Source: Pomphorhynchus laevis (taxonomy: Eukaryota > Acanthocephala > Palaeacanthocephala > Echinorhynchida > Pomphorhynchidae). Taken from it: 64,000 bases of DNA. The notes beneath the pieces are model-generated. The model had not been told where the DNA came from, did not search any database, and saw only the letters and a program-made list of their open reading frames with translations. The position numbers and the translations under genes were made by a program. The stretch lies in contig WNNJ02002348.1 of assembly GCA_012934845.2 (NCBI GenBank), positions 27,176-91,175 on the forward strand, read 5' to 3'. This document shows, piece by piece, positions 24,786 through 35,400 of this stretch; the stretch's first letter is position 1, and each line of letters opens with the position of its first letter.

Positions 24786-25424
24786 ATGTATGCAGAACTT
24801 ACTAAATTAAAGGATAACTATATGATAACAACTATTGATAAAGCTAGTAATAACTTTGTCTTCATATGCAAAAAACTTTATTATGATATACTGATAAAAG
24901 AAGTTAATTCTAATGATTTAAATGTAAATCCAACATATGAACGTAGTGAGTTGAGTTTAGAAACAATTATTACAAGTCACTGTTCTATAATGAATAAAAA
25001 GGGTATAAAGGTTGAATCAGATAATAAAACTATACCTATGTTATATTGGAATCCAAAATCACATAAAAATCCAATAAAACCTAGGTTCATATGTAGTGCG
25101 TTTAAATGTACATTAAAACCACTTTCTGTCTATATAAATAAAATACTTAAAGTAATTAAAGCACACTTAAAAAAATATTGCAATGTAATTGAAATTAATA
25201 CTAGTATAAAACACTATTTCAGTATTAATTCTACAAAAGAAATTTTAGAACAGACAAAAGGAATAAATTTTCAAAATATAAATACATACGATTTTAGTAC
25301 GCTTTATACAAATCTAGATTTAGTAGATATTAAAAAAGCGTTTGTAAAATTAATTAATCTTATATTCGGAAAAAGATATACATATATATGTTATAATAAC
25401 TATAAATATAAATCCAACATATGA
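24786..25424 (+). mobile_element. Penelope-like element fossil, RT part
   Basis: An open stretch of about 212 codons encodes the N-terminal half of a Penelope-type reverse transcriptase. Diagnostic blocks are TTIDKASNNFVFICKKLYY, PMLYWNPKSHKNPIKPRFI and YDFSTLYTNLDLVDIKKAF, the family's Y-x-x-P-K-x-H-K-x-P and D-F-S-x-L-Y-T-x-I signatures. Only part of the element is here. LINE copy C begins about 140 bp further on in the opposite orientation. Treated as a fossil. Confidence 0.88.
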
Positions 25425-25559
25425 ATCCAACATCATATAAAGATTTTCTTAATAAAAGATAACATGTTACACTTAACAGGGATAAATAAGTAAATAAGTT
25501 ATGAAAAGTTAAGTTAACAACGAGACTGTATATTCTTCATATTCTTCATAATCACTTTT

Positions 25560-28500
25560 TCTCATTGTATAGGCCTCAAATCCATGGGGATCTGAACCCC
25601 CAACCAATTCAACGCGCCGCTTTCCGATTAAACCACCCGGGGTCTTTCACCCCCCGAAAGAATCCAATCGGTGCGGACAATGCTGGGTAAAGGCGAGACA
25701 AGGAGCTTCAGAAACCTTAGTCTTTGATCTGGGGGACGTCCTTTTGAGAAGAAGACTAATCCCGAGATAGCTAAGGTGCACCAAAAACGCACCTGGGTTT
25801 TCCCATTTAACGACAGATTCTGGGCCCGTTTCAGAGCCCAACTAGCTCTCTTCAGGATACGTTTGAGTCTATCCAGTTCGGCTTTCGCGGACCAGTTCAC
25901 CGAAACGGTGAACCCCAGGTATTTTACTCTACTTGTGAAGGTAGGAAGTCGTTCTGAGGCAAATATGGAAGAGAGCTTAGAGAGCGCTAATCTCTTAAGC
26001 TTTTGCTTTGTCGCAGTGGAGCCATGGAAGGCAACCATCTGCGATTTGGCGGAATTCAAAACAAGATTGGACCTGGGTAACTGATCTTTTAATCTTAAAA
26101 AGAATCGGCTGATGTCAGAGACTACGTCCTTACACCTGCGTCTAGAGAACAGGGCTGTGGTGTCATCAGCGTACACCACTAGATGTTGATCACGTTTGAA
26201 TATTTTGAACAGATTGATGTAGCAGCAAGATATAAGATGGGAGAGAGGGGAACCTTGAGGCACACCCGTAATAGGGTAGAACTGACGCGCATCAGGGTCG
26301 TCTTCATAGTACAATCGCTTGGTGTCCAGCAGAATCTCCACCCTGTTTACAATTCTTGCAGGCAACCCGAGGGACCTGAGATAAGAGATAACAAAAGGTA
26401 TGGAGATACGGTTAAATGCAGCGGAAAAATCAAGGAAAACAGCCATAACGAGTTGATGGCTATTTTCCCGACAGAAACGTTGCACCTCACCTACTGCTAA
26501 ATGGACCGAGCGACGTTTGACGAACTCATGGAAACCAGGTGGAATTAGATTTCGCTTACTTAGATGATCGCGGATTCACCGCGCAAGCGCTTTTTCGTAG
26601 ATCGAAACGAGGGAATTTTGAATCGAAATTGGCCGCAGGTCTTTAGGACATGAGACCGGATGCTTTTTTGGAATAAAAATTCTTTTGCTAATGTTGATGC
26701 CGGCCACATCGGATGGGGTGGCTAATAGCATTGTGACGGCCACCTTCTTTCTTTGATCGGCTGTCAAAGCTGACATACCCGAGAAGAGAGTGGAGCGACG
26801 GATTTGGAGGTGGCCTGTAGAGGCCCCCAGGCGTTGAGAATATCTGGCACAGATAAGTCTCTACTCCTGAAGTCTCCCCAGAGCGGGATTGTTTGCGGTG
26901 ATTGAGTGGCTCCATAATTGTGTAAGGCTAGAGACTCCTCCAAAACTTTGTCAAGGGCTATACTATCGATCCACCCCACAGCCCTATCCCTCCAGCAAAC
27001 AAACTTCTCCTTCTTGAATATCTTCCAGAAGGAAGACTGAGAAGGGTTAAGACGAGCGATACTCGCCCTATCCCTACTCAGCTGGAACCAGTATCTGGTG
27101 CGCCAGTATTCGTTCGAGAGAGTCTATTTGGCAGAAGAAGAGAGAGAAAGGAGGTTAAGTAGTTTAGCTAGGACCTTGAGTTTTGTCGGAGTGGGACTGA
27201 AAATGCGACCTTTATAGGTTGTCCAAAGAAACGCGGTAGCCTGCGATGAGAGATAGGAGTTAAATTCGGTTAAACTCTCATTACCAATTCGGGGGAAGCG
27301 TTGGATGGCTCCCTGGACGAAAGCCACTCTGATCGGATCAAAGTGGAATCTTCTACGAAGCAGCGTATCCTCCTCTATCCGCCAACGAATTAGATCATGA
27401 GAGGTGGACAGATGCTGACGCGATTGCTCCGTACAGAGGGGTTTAAACAACCACCTCTTATGTAGCAATAGTAAGTCGAGGAGTGAATTCGTTGATGTGC
27501 AATGAAAGGTTGGAGACGGTAGTTTATGAATAAGATAACCGTTCTGGCTCTGCGGATTGCTTCATTAATGCAACGACAAGTTCTGTCGTTGAAGTCACCT
27601 AGTACCATGTCATAGCCGCCGTCAATAATCCTATCCAGGAGGTCACAGTTCTTGTGAATCTCCCCTGGACGAATGTAAACGTTGTCAAGACTGAGGCCTT
27701 CACCATTCTTAACGAGTGACACTACTAGACAAGAGAGGGCTGGACAAGAGTAATTTAGCAAGAGGGAAGATCTTAAAGATCACTTAACTAAGGTCAAGAG
27801 TCCTTGAGAAGAAGAGGAGTGAGGCGGGGTTATGTATGGAGTAAAGTTGGAATATATGTGCTTAAGGATAAATCGAGTAATGTCCTGGGGGAGACGGATA
27901 GACCGCGTCTCCTGAAGGACTATAACATCTGCGTATCTACCAGCTAAAAGTCCAAGGGCAGAAGCACCTCCCGAATTCCACTAAAGAATATTCAGTGAAA
28001 GAGGATCGGGCTTACTGGGCCTTACGTCCCCCATTTGGAAGGGGGATGCCAACCTAGACAGAGCTTGGTGCAAGAGGGTTCCCCCCTTTGCCACTAGCCC
28101 CGACCTGGATCGGACCCCCCCCAAGGCAGTATCTTCATTTCCCAGAGAGGCATTCAAACTCAGCAACATCCCGATCTTGATTGGTGGAGTAGATCGAGCT
28201 GACCCGTCACGCTTCTTAGAGCGGGGGTATTTAATAATTTAGCAGGCACAGGTGCCACAGTGGGCGTGCCCACAAGGGAGGACACCAATGACATCAAAAA
28301 TGTTTGAAGTTTGTTAATAATAGACTTCTTCTGGTTTGCTAGTAGATTAAGAATGTCATTATTTAAGAATCGATCAGGATGAGCAGCGGCAGCAGAATAC
28401 GATTTCGAAATTGGTCTCGAGTATTTCTGTTTGTAAGCCTTGAACATGGTGCACTTTCTTGGCCATGCGTGGTGCACTCAACCACAGTTAACGCAAGAGG

Positions 28501-28900
28501 TGTAGCTAAGCATTTATAGTTATTAACCAGGTGCAGGCAATCCTCCTTGCCGCACACACTACAAATCAGAGAACGAGAACAGGAGGACAACCAAAAGGGT
28601 TAATTGCTGAAGAGGTAAGCAGGTGCCCATTGTCCAAATCAGTCTCAGCAAAGGCAACTGGAAATGGGTCACCGCCTTTACCCAGCACCTGCCTGATAGA
28701 AAATAATTTAAATTGTTTCTTTAGTTGTTCAACATCCTCGTCGGAATTAAAGGACTGATAATTTGAGACTCTTACCGTGCATTTCAGCGGCAGAATGGAA
28801 ATAGATCCAAGAGAAGAAAGATTAATAGAAACGTATGGCACCATTGGAGAAGGACACCCTGAGAGTGTTCTCAAGGCTTTATCAGAGTTAAAACAAATTT
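25560..28900 (-). mobile_element. LINE copy C, best-preserved RT
   Basis: Third copy of the tRNA-tailed family. ORF1 starts near 28874 (KGGDPFPVAFAETDLDNGH, degraded zinc knuckles CSVCGKEDC). The endonuclease lies at about 28010-27390 (GRYADVIVLQETRSIRLPQ, YDMVLGDFNDRT). The RT frame 26485-25628 is open for 285 codons with FLDFSAAFNRIS, GVPQGSPLS and VVYADDTTALF, so the catalytic aspartates are retained. Earlier parts of ORF2 carry breaks. The stop codon at 25628 lies inside the tRNA-like tail. Less decay in the RT than in A or B suggests a younger insertion. Confidence 0.9.
25571..25648 (-). ncRNA. tRNA-like 3' tail of LINE C
   Basis: Clearest of the tails. Minus strand gaccccgggtggtttaatcgg, ggcgcgttgaattggt, then a T-arm-like ggggg-ttcagat-cccc with a box-B-like core, then atttgaggcc. 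The RT stop codon is within the box-A-like segment. Confidence 0.55.
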
Positions 28901-28999
28901 AAGTTTCTTTTGCTTTTCTTAATTGCAAATAATTGAAAGATTAATAATTTGTTTTTTTTTTCAGCTAGGGTACGAGCTGGGAAAAAATAAATAACAGAC
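28901..28999. other. Junction between LINE C and PLE fossil
   Basis: Short AT-rich spacer with a poly-T run (28953-28962). No feature is read in it. Confidence 0.4.
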
Positions 29000-29905
29000 T
29001 AAGGAATAAATGTAGATCTCAATTCTTTATTATTACAAATTTTCTGTCCTAATGGTGGTAACAGCTCACACCTTATTTTATGAATGTACTTGCATATGAT
29101 CCTATTATTTCTTAACTTTTAGAATTATTTAAAAGTCCGGCTATATTTATGTTATCTATACATTTATTAATGAAGTTTATGGTTAATGTATATTTTCTAT
29201 TGTTATTATTTACATTTATTGTACGATTATAGTATTTTGTATTCCAAAACCTGTCTATTATACAACTTATCCTATCATAGTCGTTAATTAATTTTTGATT
29301 TATTGAACATATGATATCTTTAGATATAATTTGTTCAATATCAACTCTCAAAAGTTGTGTTAATGTTTCTAAGTGTTCATTTATATACTTATCTTGAATA
29401 TTTTTATATTTTTAATATTTTATATCTTTAATATTTTTCCGACTTTTGCATTTTATATTGCAATAACTGTCTATTGTAAATTTTAATCTGTCATAATTGT
29501 TAATTAATCTTTGATTTATTGAACAAATGATATCTTTAGAAAAACTTTTTATATTTACATAAAGATATTTTAGCTTATTATCTCATAAAAGTTGTTTTAA
29601 TATTTCTAATTGTTTATTTATATGCATATCTTTTTTAATATTTTTAACTCTATTTTTCTTATTCATTTTATCACCATGACTTCTTGGTTTGCGTTTTAAC
29701 GGATTATTATAATATAGTTGTTTATTATGTATTATACTACTTCTGCCAATTCCTTGTCCCACGTCATTCAATCCTAATGGGTACATAGAGTTAAGCGTTT
29801 TAATCCAAAAATCTTTTTCTAATAGTTCTTGATTTAATATTGCCTTATCTTCTTCGTTAATAAGTAATTTACACTTTTTAATATCCTATCATATTAAAAA
29901 CTTGT
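29000..29905 (-). mobile_element. Penelope-like fossil, GIY-YIG endonuclease end
   Basis: Minus-strand frames encode the C-terminal endonuclease region of a PLE: EEDKAILNQELLEKDFWIKTL then MYPLGLNDVGQGIGR, matching the family block (E-x-x-F-W-I-x-x-L-x-T-x-Y-P-x-G-L-N). Downstream, a segment with KDIICSINQ(K/R)LIN occurs twice, so part of the region is tandemly duplicated. The last 240 bp match, inverted and almost identical, the plus-strand copy ending at 32235. Fossil. Confidence 0.85.
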
Positions 29906-30131
29906 CATATTAGCTTTTGAGATTATCGTGATAATCTCGCGTAACTGGGGTTGAGACTGATCTAGCTAGACGAGTTGGACTGGACTTAAACAGACACTTA
30001 TCAATGGCTACTTACACGACAAACTATACAGGGCCGGATAATCTCGCAGTGAGACAATTACCCAGCAAGTCACATTCACATTCGCAGAAGAAAAAGAATC
30101 GGAAGTGAAGGCTGTGTTTTTTTCATACATT

Positions 30132-30178
30132 CGTATCCTTATGGATCTAAGCTGCGTGCCTAGATCCATAAGAATACG
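30132..30178. repeat. Hairpin, 18 bp stem
   Basis: cgtatccttatggatcta and tagatccataagaatacg are reverse complements with one mismatch, around an 11-base loop. Adjacent to the hammerhead palindrome. Confidence 0.9.
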
Positions 30179-30243
30179 ATTATATACTTTAATGAAGTGT
30201 AGAAAACAGGCAAAGACACTTACACTTATAATTTATTTAAACG

Positions 30244-30270
30244 TTTCGTCCTTTATAGGGACTTCGTCAG
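30244..30270 (-). ncRNA. Hammerhead ribozyme core, - strand arm
   Basis: Mirror copy of the 30283-30309 core in the left palindrome arm, identical in sequence on the minus strand. Confidence 0.6.
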
Positions 30271-30282
30271 TATAACAATATA

Positions 30283-30309
30283 CTGACGAAGTCCCTATAA
30301 AGGACGAAA
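30283..30309 (+). ncRNA. Hammerhead ribozyme core (PLE type), + strand
   Basis: CUGACGA (30283-30289), a 4 bp stem II guCC/GGac with a short loop, then GAAAC (from 30306). This is the conserved core of type I hammerheads, which are known from Penelope-like elements. Stem III would be minimal (ACGU), and stem I is weak here. Cleavage activity is not established. Confidence 0.6.
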
Positions 30310-30327
30310 CGTTTAAATAAATTATAA

Positions 30328-30329
<2 letters not shown>

Positions 30330-30379
<50 letters not shown>
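30330..30379. repeat. (AT)n microsatellite
   Basis: About 25 AT dinucleotides between the hammerhead palindrome and the first satellite monomer. Confidence 0.97.
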
Positions 30380-30382
<3 letters not shown>

Positions 30383-31353
30383 TAGTGCGAAAAATCGCTT
30401 GAAACTGTGGTCCAGGAGCCTAAACTGGCTACTATTGATTTAAAATCCATATGAGCTGCTAAAAAACTGGACTTCGATCATCAGCTCCATCAGTCTAATG
30501 TATCACTCCGAGACGCCCCGAACCACCCAGCAGTCATCGTCAGTCGGATGAAGTGGTTAGGGTGCGTTTCGACTGCTTTTGTGATAACTATAAAGACACC
30601 AGCAATTCCTCACGATGCTAAACAAAACTCAGGTGCAGAAAGCGTTTTTACTGGCTTGCTGCGTGTGTGGACCTTCTAGTTATTCTTTATATGCACAAAT
30701 GCGTATCCGTTGGTTACGAGGGCACTGAATTTCTCACAGGATTCAGAAAGGAATACGTTTTTTATAAATTGGAAGTGCGAAAAATCGCTTGAAACTGTGG
30801 TCCAGGAGCCTAAACTGGCTACTATTGATTTAAAATCCATATGAGCTGCTAAAAAACTGGACTTCGATCATCAGCTCCATCAGTCTAATGTATCACTCCG
30901 AGACGCCCCGAACCACCCAGCAGTCATCGTCAGTCGGATGAAGTGGTTAGGGTGCGTTTCGACTGCTTTTGTGATAACTGTAAAGACACCAGCAATTCCT
31001 CACGATGCTAAACGAAACTCAGGTGCACAAATCGTTTTTATTGGCTTGTTGCGTGTGTGGACCTTCTAGTTATTCTTTATTTGCGCAAATGCGTATCCGT
31101 TGGTTACGAGGGCACTGAATTTCTCACAGGATTCCGAAAGGAATACGTTTTTTATAAATTGGTAGTGCGAAAAATTGCTTGAAACTGTGGTCCAGGAGCC
31201 AAAACTGGCTACGATTGATTTTAAATCCATATGAGCTGCTAAAAAAACTGGACTTCGATCATCAGCTCCATCAGTCTAATGTATCACTCTGAGACGCCCC
31301 TAACCGCCCAACAGTCATGGTCAGTCGGATGAAGTGTTTAGGGTGCGTTTCGA

Positions 31354-31355
<2 letters not shown>
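30380..31355 (+). repeat. Tandem satellite, about 390 bp unit, 2.5 copies
   Basis: Units start at about 30380, 30768 and 31159 with ttgg(t/a)agtgcgaaaaat. Copies 1 and 2 are nearly identical, and copy 3 is cut off after about 200 bp by an AT run. Each unit contains agcagtc ... gactgct (about 30529-30575 in copy 1). On the minus strand this reads AGCAGUC-GAAAC ... CUGACGA-U-GACUGCU, that is, hammerhead boxes in circularly permuted order flanking a perfect 7 bp stem. No coding potential. Confidence 0.9.

Positions 31356-31418
<63 letters not shown>
31356..31418. repeat. (AT)n microsatellite
   Basis: About 31 AT dinucleotides that truncate the third satellite unit and mirror the AT run at 30330-30379. 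Confidence 0.97.
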
Positions 31419-31422
<4 letters not shown>

Positions 31423-31489
31423 AACGTACCAACTGCTAAAAACTAGGTTTAGCCAACACATATATAATATACAGCATTATAGTCAAACT

Positions 31490-32235
31490 ATATTTCATAA
31501 GCATATGAAATTAATAGGACATGATATGGGATACTGTAAATTACTTATTTTAGAACATATTGTTGAAGAAGATAAGGCAATATTAAATCGAAAACTATTA
31601 GAAAAAGAAAATTTTTGGATTAAAACGCTTAATTTCATGTACCCATGACAATTAATCAATTCTTCGGGGTACAAAGAATTGGCAGAAGTAGTATGGTAAA
31701 TAATAAACAACTATATTATAATAATTCAGTTAAACGCTTGCCAAGAAGTCTGTTGATAAAAGAAAAAAGAAAACTAGAGTTAAAAATATTAAAAAGATAT
31801 GTATATAAATGAACAATTAGAAATATTAAAACAACTTTTAAGATTTAAATTTGAAGAAAGATGGCAAAAACCAACGCAAACTTTTCGAAGCTGAAAGATA
31901 TTAATGTAAATATAATAAGTTTTTCTAAAGAAAAACTATCAAAGAATAATTAACGACTGATAAACAACTAATTAACAAATGATATCTAAAGATATTATAT
32001 GTCTTTTATGTTATACAAAATACTATAATCGTACAATAAATGTAAATAATAACAATAGAAAATATACATTAACCATAAACTTCATTAATAAATGTATAGA
32101 TAACATAAATATAGCCGGACTTTTAAATAATTCTAAAAGTTAAGAAATAATAGGATCATATGCAAGTACATTCATAAAATAAGGTGTGAGCTGTTACCAC
32201 CATTAGGACATAAAATTTGTAATAATAAAGAATTG
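31490..32235 (+). mobile_element. Penelope-like fossil, GIY-YIG end, inverted partner
   Basis: The plus strand encodes IGHDMGYCKLLILEHIVEED then ENFWIKTL, the GIY-YIG endonuclease region of the same PLE family as at 29.0-29.9 kb. The last 240 bp (from atacaaaatactataatcgt to aataaagaatt) are an inverted near-identical copy of 29022-29260. Together the two form the outer arms of a 3.2 kb inverted arrangement. Fossil. Confidence 0.85.
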
Positions 32236-32469
32236 AAATCTACATTTATTTTTTATTCTAATTCATCATATATTATTTATTAGTCAATTCATAAAAATCG
32301 ACTTTTAAAAATATAAATTCCAATATTATAAATATTTTACAAAATATTTTTATTTACAAAGTGTATCATTGGCTCGTTGCAATCAATTGAGAAATAAATT
32401 TATGGTAAATAAAAAGTGAATGAAATCGAGCTAATTGATAAAAACATCTATTCGCTTGCATTAAAAACT

Positions 32470-35400
32470 TTATTTATCCTTATAATAAAGACAATAACAG
32501 ACAATAATCATTGACACGTATACGTAGAATGAGTTTGGCAAACTATATCCAAGCACTAGAGAAGACAAAAGTGCGTTTACTGCTAGCGCCAATGACAATA
32601 TGTACAATCTTACTATACTTCCAAGATATTTTAAAATCACTGACATTAACAAACCACTTGTACCTTGTGAAACGACCAATATCCACGTGTACTCAGAAAA
32701 TCCGTTAAAACATTCACTGAATCTAACTACCGGTACGTATAAATCGATTTGTCGATGCATATTTGATGTTGTAAGCAATTTGACTAACGAGTTCAGTAAA
32801 ATTGAATAGCTGTAGATTTGTGCATTCTGTGCATGAATAGATGTCCGTGGCAAGTTTTTAAGTGTAAACTCGCATAATGTTCCAGCGGCTGCCGATGCTG
32901 TACAATATACGAGTAGTAGCAAAATACCGGGTGTTGTAATATTAACACGGCGGGAATCAGACTGAGTGAACTGGTTAACATTATCATCTAATCCGTAAGC
33001 AGCACATGTAAACGTTAAAAGTCCAATTGATATCCATTGTTTTGTTCTGAATGTTTTTCTTAGTAGCTTACAGTAGAATATAGAAGTGATAGGAATTTTA
33101 AGTTGACTGAGAATTTGATAAGATACAGGATCGAGCAACGATTGTAGCATCATTGCGGCATTATTTGTAAATGTATATAAAGCGGCTATTATAAAAAAGA
33201 AATATCTTCCTTCGTCATGTTAAAGATTATGTTGAATACAGAAAAAAATTGATAAGAAATTGATAATCAACATAATATTGGCTCATACAATCAACCACCT
33301 TGTGGCTGCTGGTTTATCACGCGATAGCGATCAGCGCATCGCTTTGTTTTTTTAAGCCGATAAGTGACCTTGTTTAGATCCTAAAAACCTTGTTTAGATC
33401 CCTACAGTTAGAGTGCCGTGATCCATACAAATAAAGTGTCATAAATTGTCCTTCAATGACAATTAAATTTTAGAAACGATAAAACGTCATGAATGACATA
33501 TTTACGACGGTTTTCAGAGTATATGGAAATCGACGGGTAAAGCGTCCCTGCAACAACAATTACAGATGACAATATAAGAGAACGATTGTGGAATACACAT
33601 TTCAAGCTAAATTATCCTTTGAACGATTACTTGAACTTAAGAATGATCAGAGATGCTTTAGTATACAGGCAAATGTACAGAAAATTTGCACGGGTGGTGC
33701 AATGTACGAGTTGGATGTAGATGAGCTTAATAAGCGTTAGAGATGTAATCAATTTTCTAATAATCACATTTTCACTATTCTAATCATTTTCTATCACATT
33801 TCACTATTCTAGTTTCAGCAGTACTTAAACTGTGGATAAGGTTTCAGCAAATCTTGTTACTTTTACCAGTAACCTTTAATGGTAAAATGTTACTACGCTT
33901 AGAGAGACTTTAGAAATCCCTTCCAATGAATTTTTCAAAAGTGAAAAACATTAAATAGAAATGATCGATTTCAAAATTTGGCTTGGCTTCGCTCTCATTA
34001 GGTAAGTGCTTGTTTTGCAAGTAATGCTCGCATTGCCCGATGCACATCATCACTACATACTCATATATGTACGAATAAATACTCATATATGTACTCATAT
34101 ATGTACGGATAAAATACTTCATATAATGATATATATATGTTATTATAGTATTTGGAGATCAATGAATTATTATAATACTTTTTTAATTTAACTTGATTGC
34201 ATCTGTGAGCTGAAATTATTCTGGTTATGGCACGAAATAATCATCACAGGTATTGTTTCTATTATTGATACAGCAGGACGCTACTAATCAGCCTGGGTGG
34301 GTCTCATCAGCTGCTGACCCAGACCTACATTTCACGTTTCGACCCTTATTATCAGCTTACTCCGTGTACACCCAGGCTGATTACCCTGTGCACTCGTTCT
34401 TAACAGTTTTACTCCGTCTTAATTTCGGATTACCCCCTGTGCACGGGGTAATCCGAGCACGGGTTACCCCGTGCACACCCAGGCTTACTCCGACCTAAGT
34501 TCGGATTCAAACTTAGGACGTATGAATCGCACTTCCAAGGTTACCTCCAATAGGCTACCTGATCCAATGGTGTAGATATACATTTCTGTATATTACTTTT
34601 GGAATGGCCTACCTTATGTATGTGATATGCTAGCCGGATCACTGTTTTTTATTATGTCGCTTGCAATGAATGTTTTTAATTTAAGTTGATTACATCTGTG
34701 AGCTGAAAATCTTCTTGTTGTGGCACAATATCATCACAGGTATTGTTACTATTTTTTGATACAGCATTAAGCTACTAATCAACCTGGACAGGTCTCATCA
34801 GCCGCTTACCCAGACCTACATTTCATTTTTCGACACTCATTATCTGCTTACTCTGTCCACTGGTGCTGATCGGATTCGAATTTAGGACGTTTGTATCGCA
34901 TTACAACGTAGATATAGATTAGATATTAGTTCCATTAGATATTCGTTCCATATTACTTCCATGTAGATATGCATTTCTGTATATTACTTTTGGTAGGGCC
35001 TATCTTATGTATGTGATCCGCTAGCAGCAGATAGAACCAACTTAGAAGCAGACCCTAATACATGCTAATGACGTATTTCCTATGATGAAATTTGATTATT
35101 TAGTGTATCTTATTCTAATAAAAAGTTTATTCTTCTGGTTATGGCACGAAATAATCATCACAGGTATTGTTTCTATTATTGATACAGCAGGATGCTACTA
35201 ATCAGTCTGAATGGGTATCATCAGCAGCTGATCCAGACTTACATTTCACGTTTCGACCCTTATTACCTGATTACTCTCTACATTGGGCTGATTGGATTCG
35301 AACTCCAATCAGCACCAGTGTAAGGCAGATAATAAGGGTCCAAACGTGAAATGTAAGTCTGGATCAGCAGCTGATGGGACCCACCAAAGATGATTAGTAG

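Larger units (their letters stand above)
30224..30329. repeat. 106 bp perfect palindrome with two hammerhead cores
   Basis: Arms of 51 bases around a central acaa are exact reverse complements. Each arm holds a hammerhead-type core, so the motif is presented on both strands. It lies between the inverted PLE ends and abuts an AT microsatellite. Confidence 0.95.

Noticed and set aside
25571-25648. Genuine tRNA gene at the LINE C tail
   Set aside because: The same sequence recurs at the 3' ends of other copies, lacks a convincing anticodon and acceptor stem, and is continuous with ORF2, so it is a tRNA-like tail.
30380-31355. CRISPR-like or spacer array
   Set aside because: Units of about 390 bp are nearly identical along their whole length, so this is a satellite. 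There are no short repeats with unique spacers.
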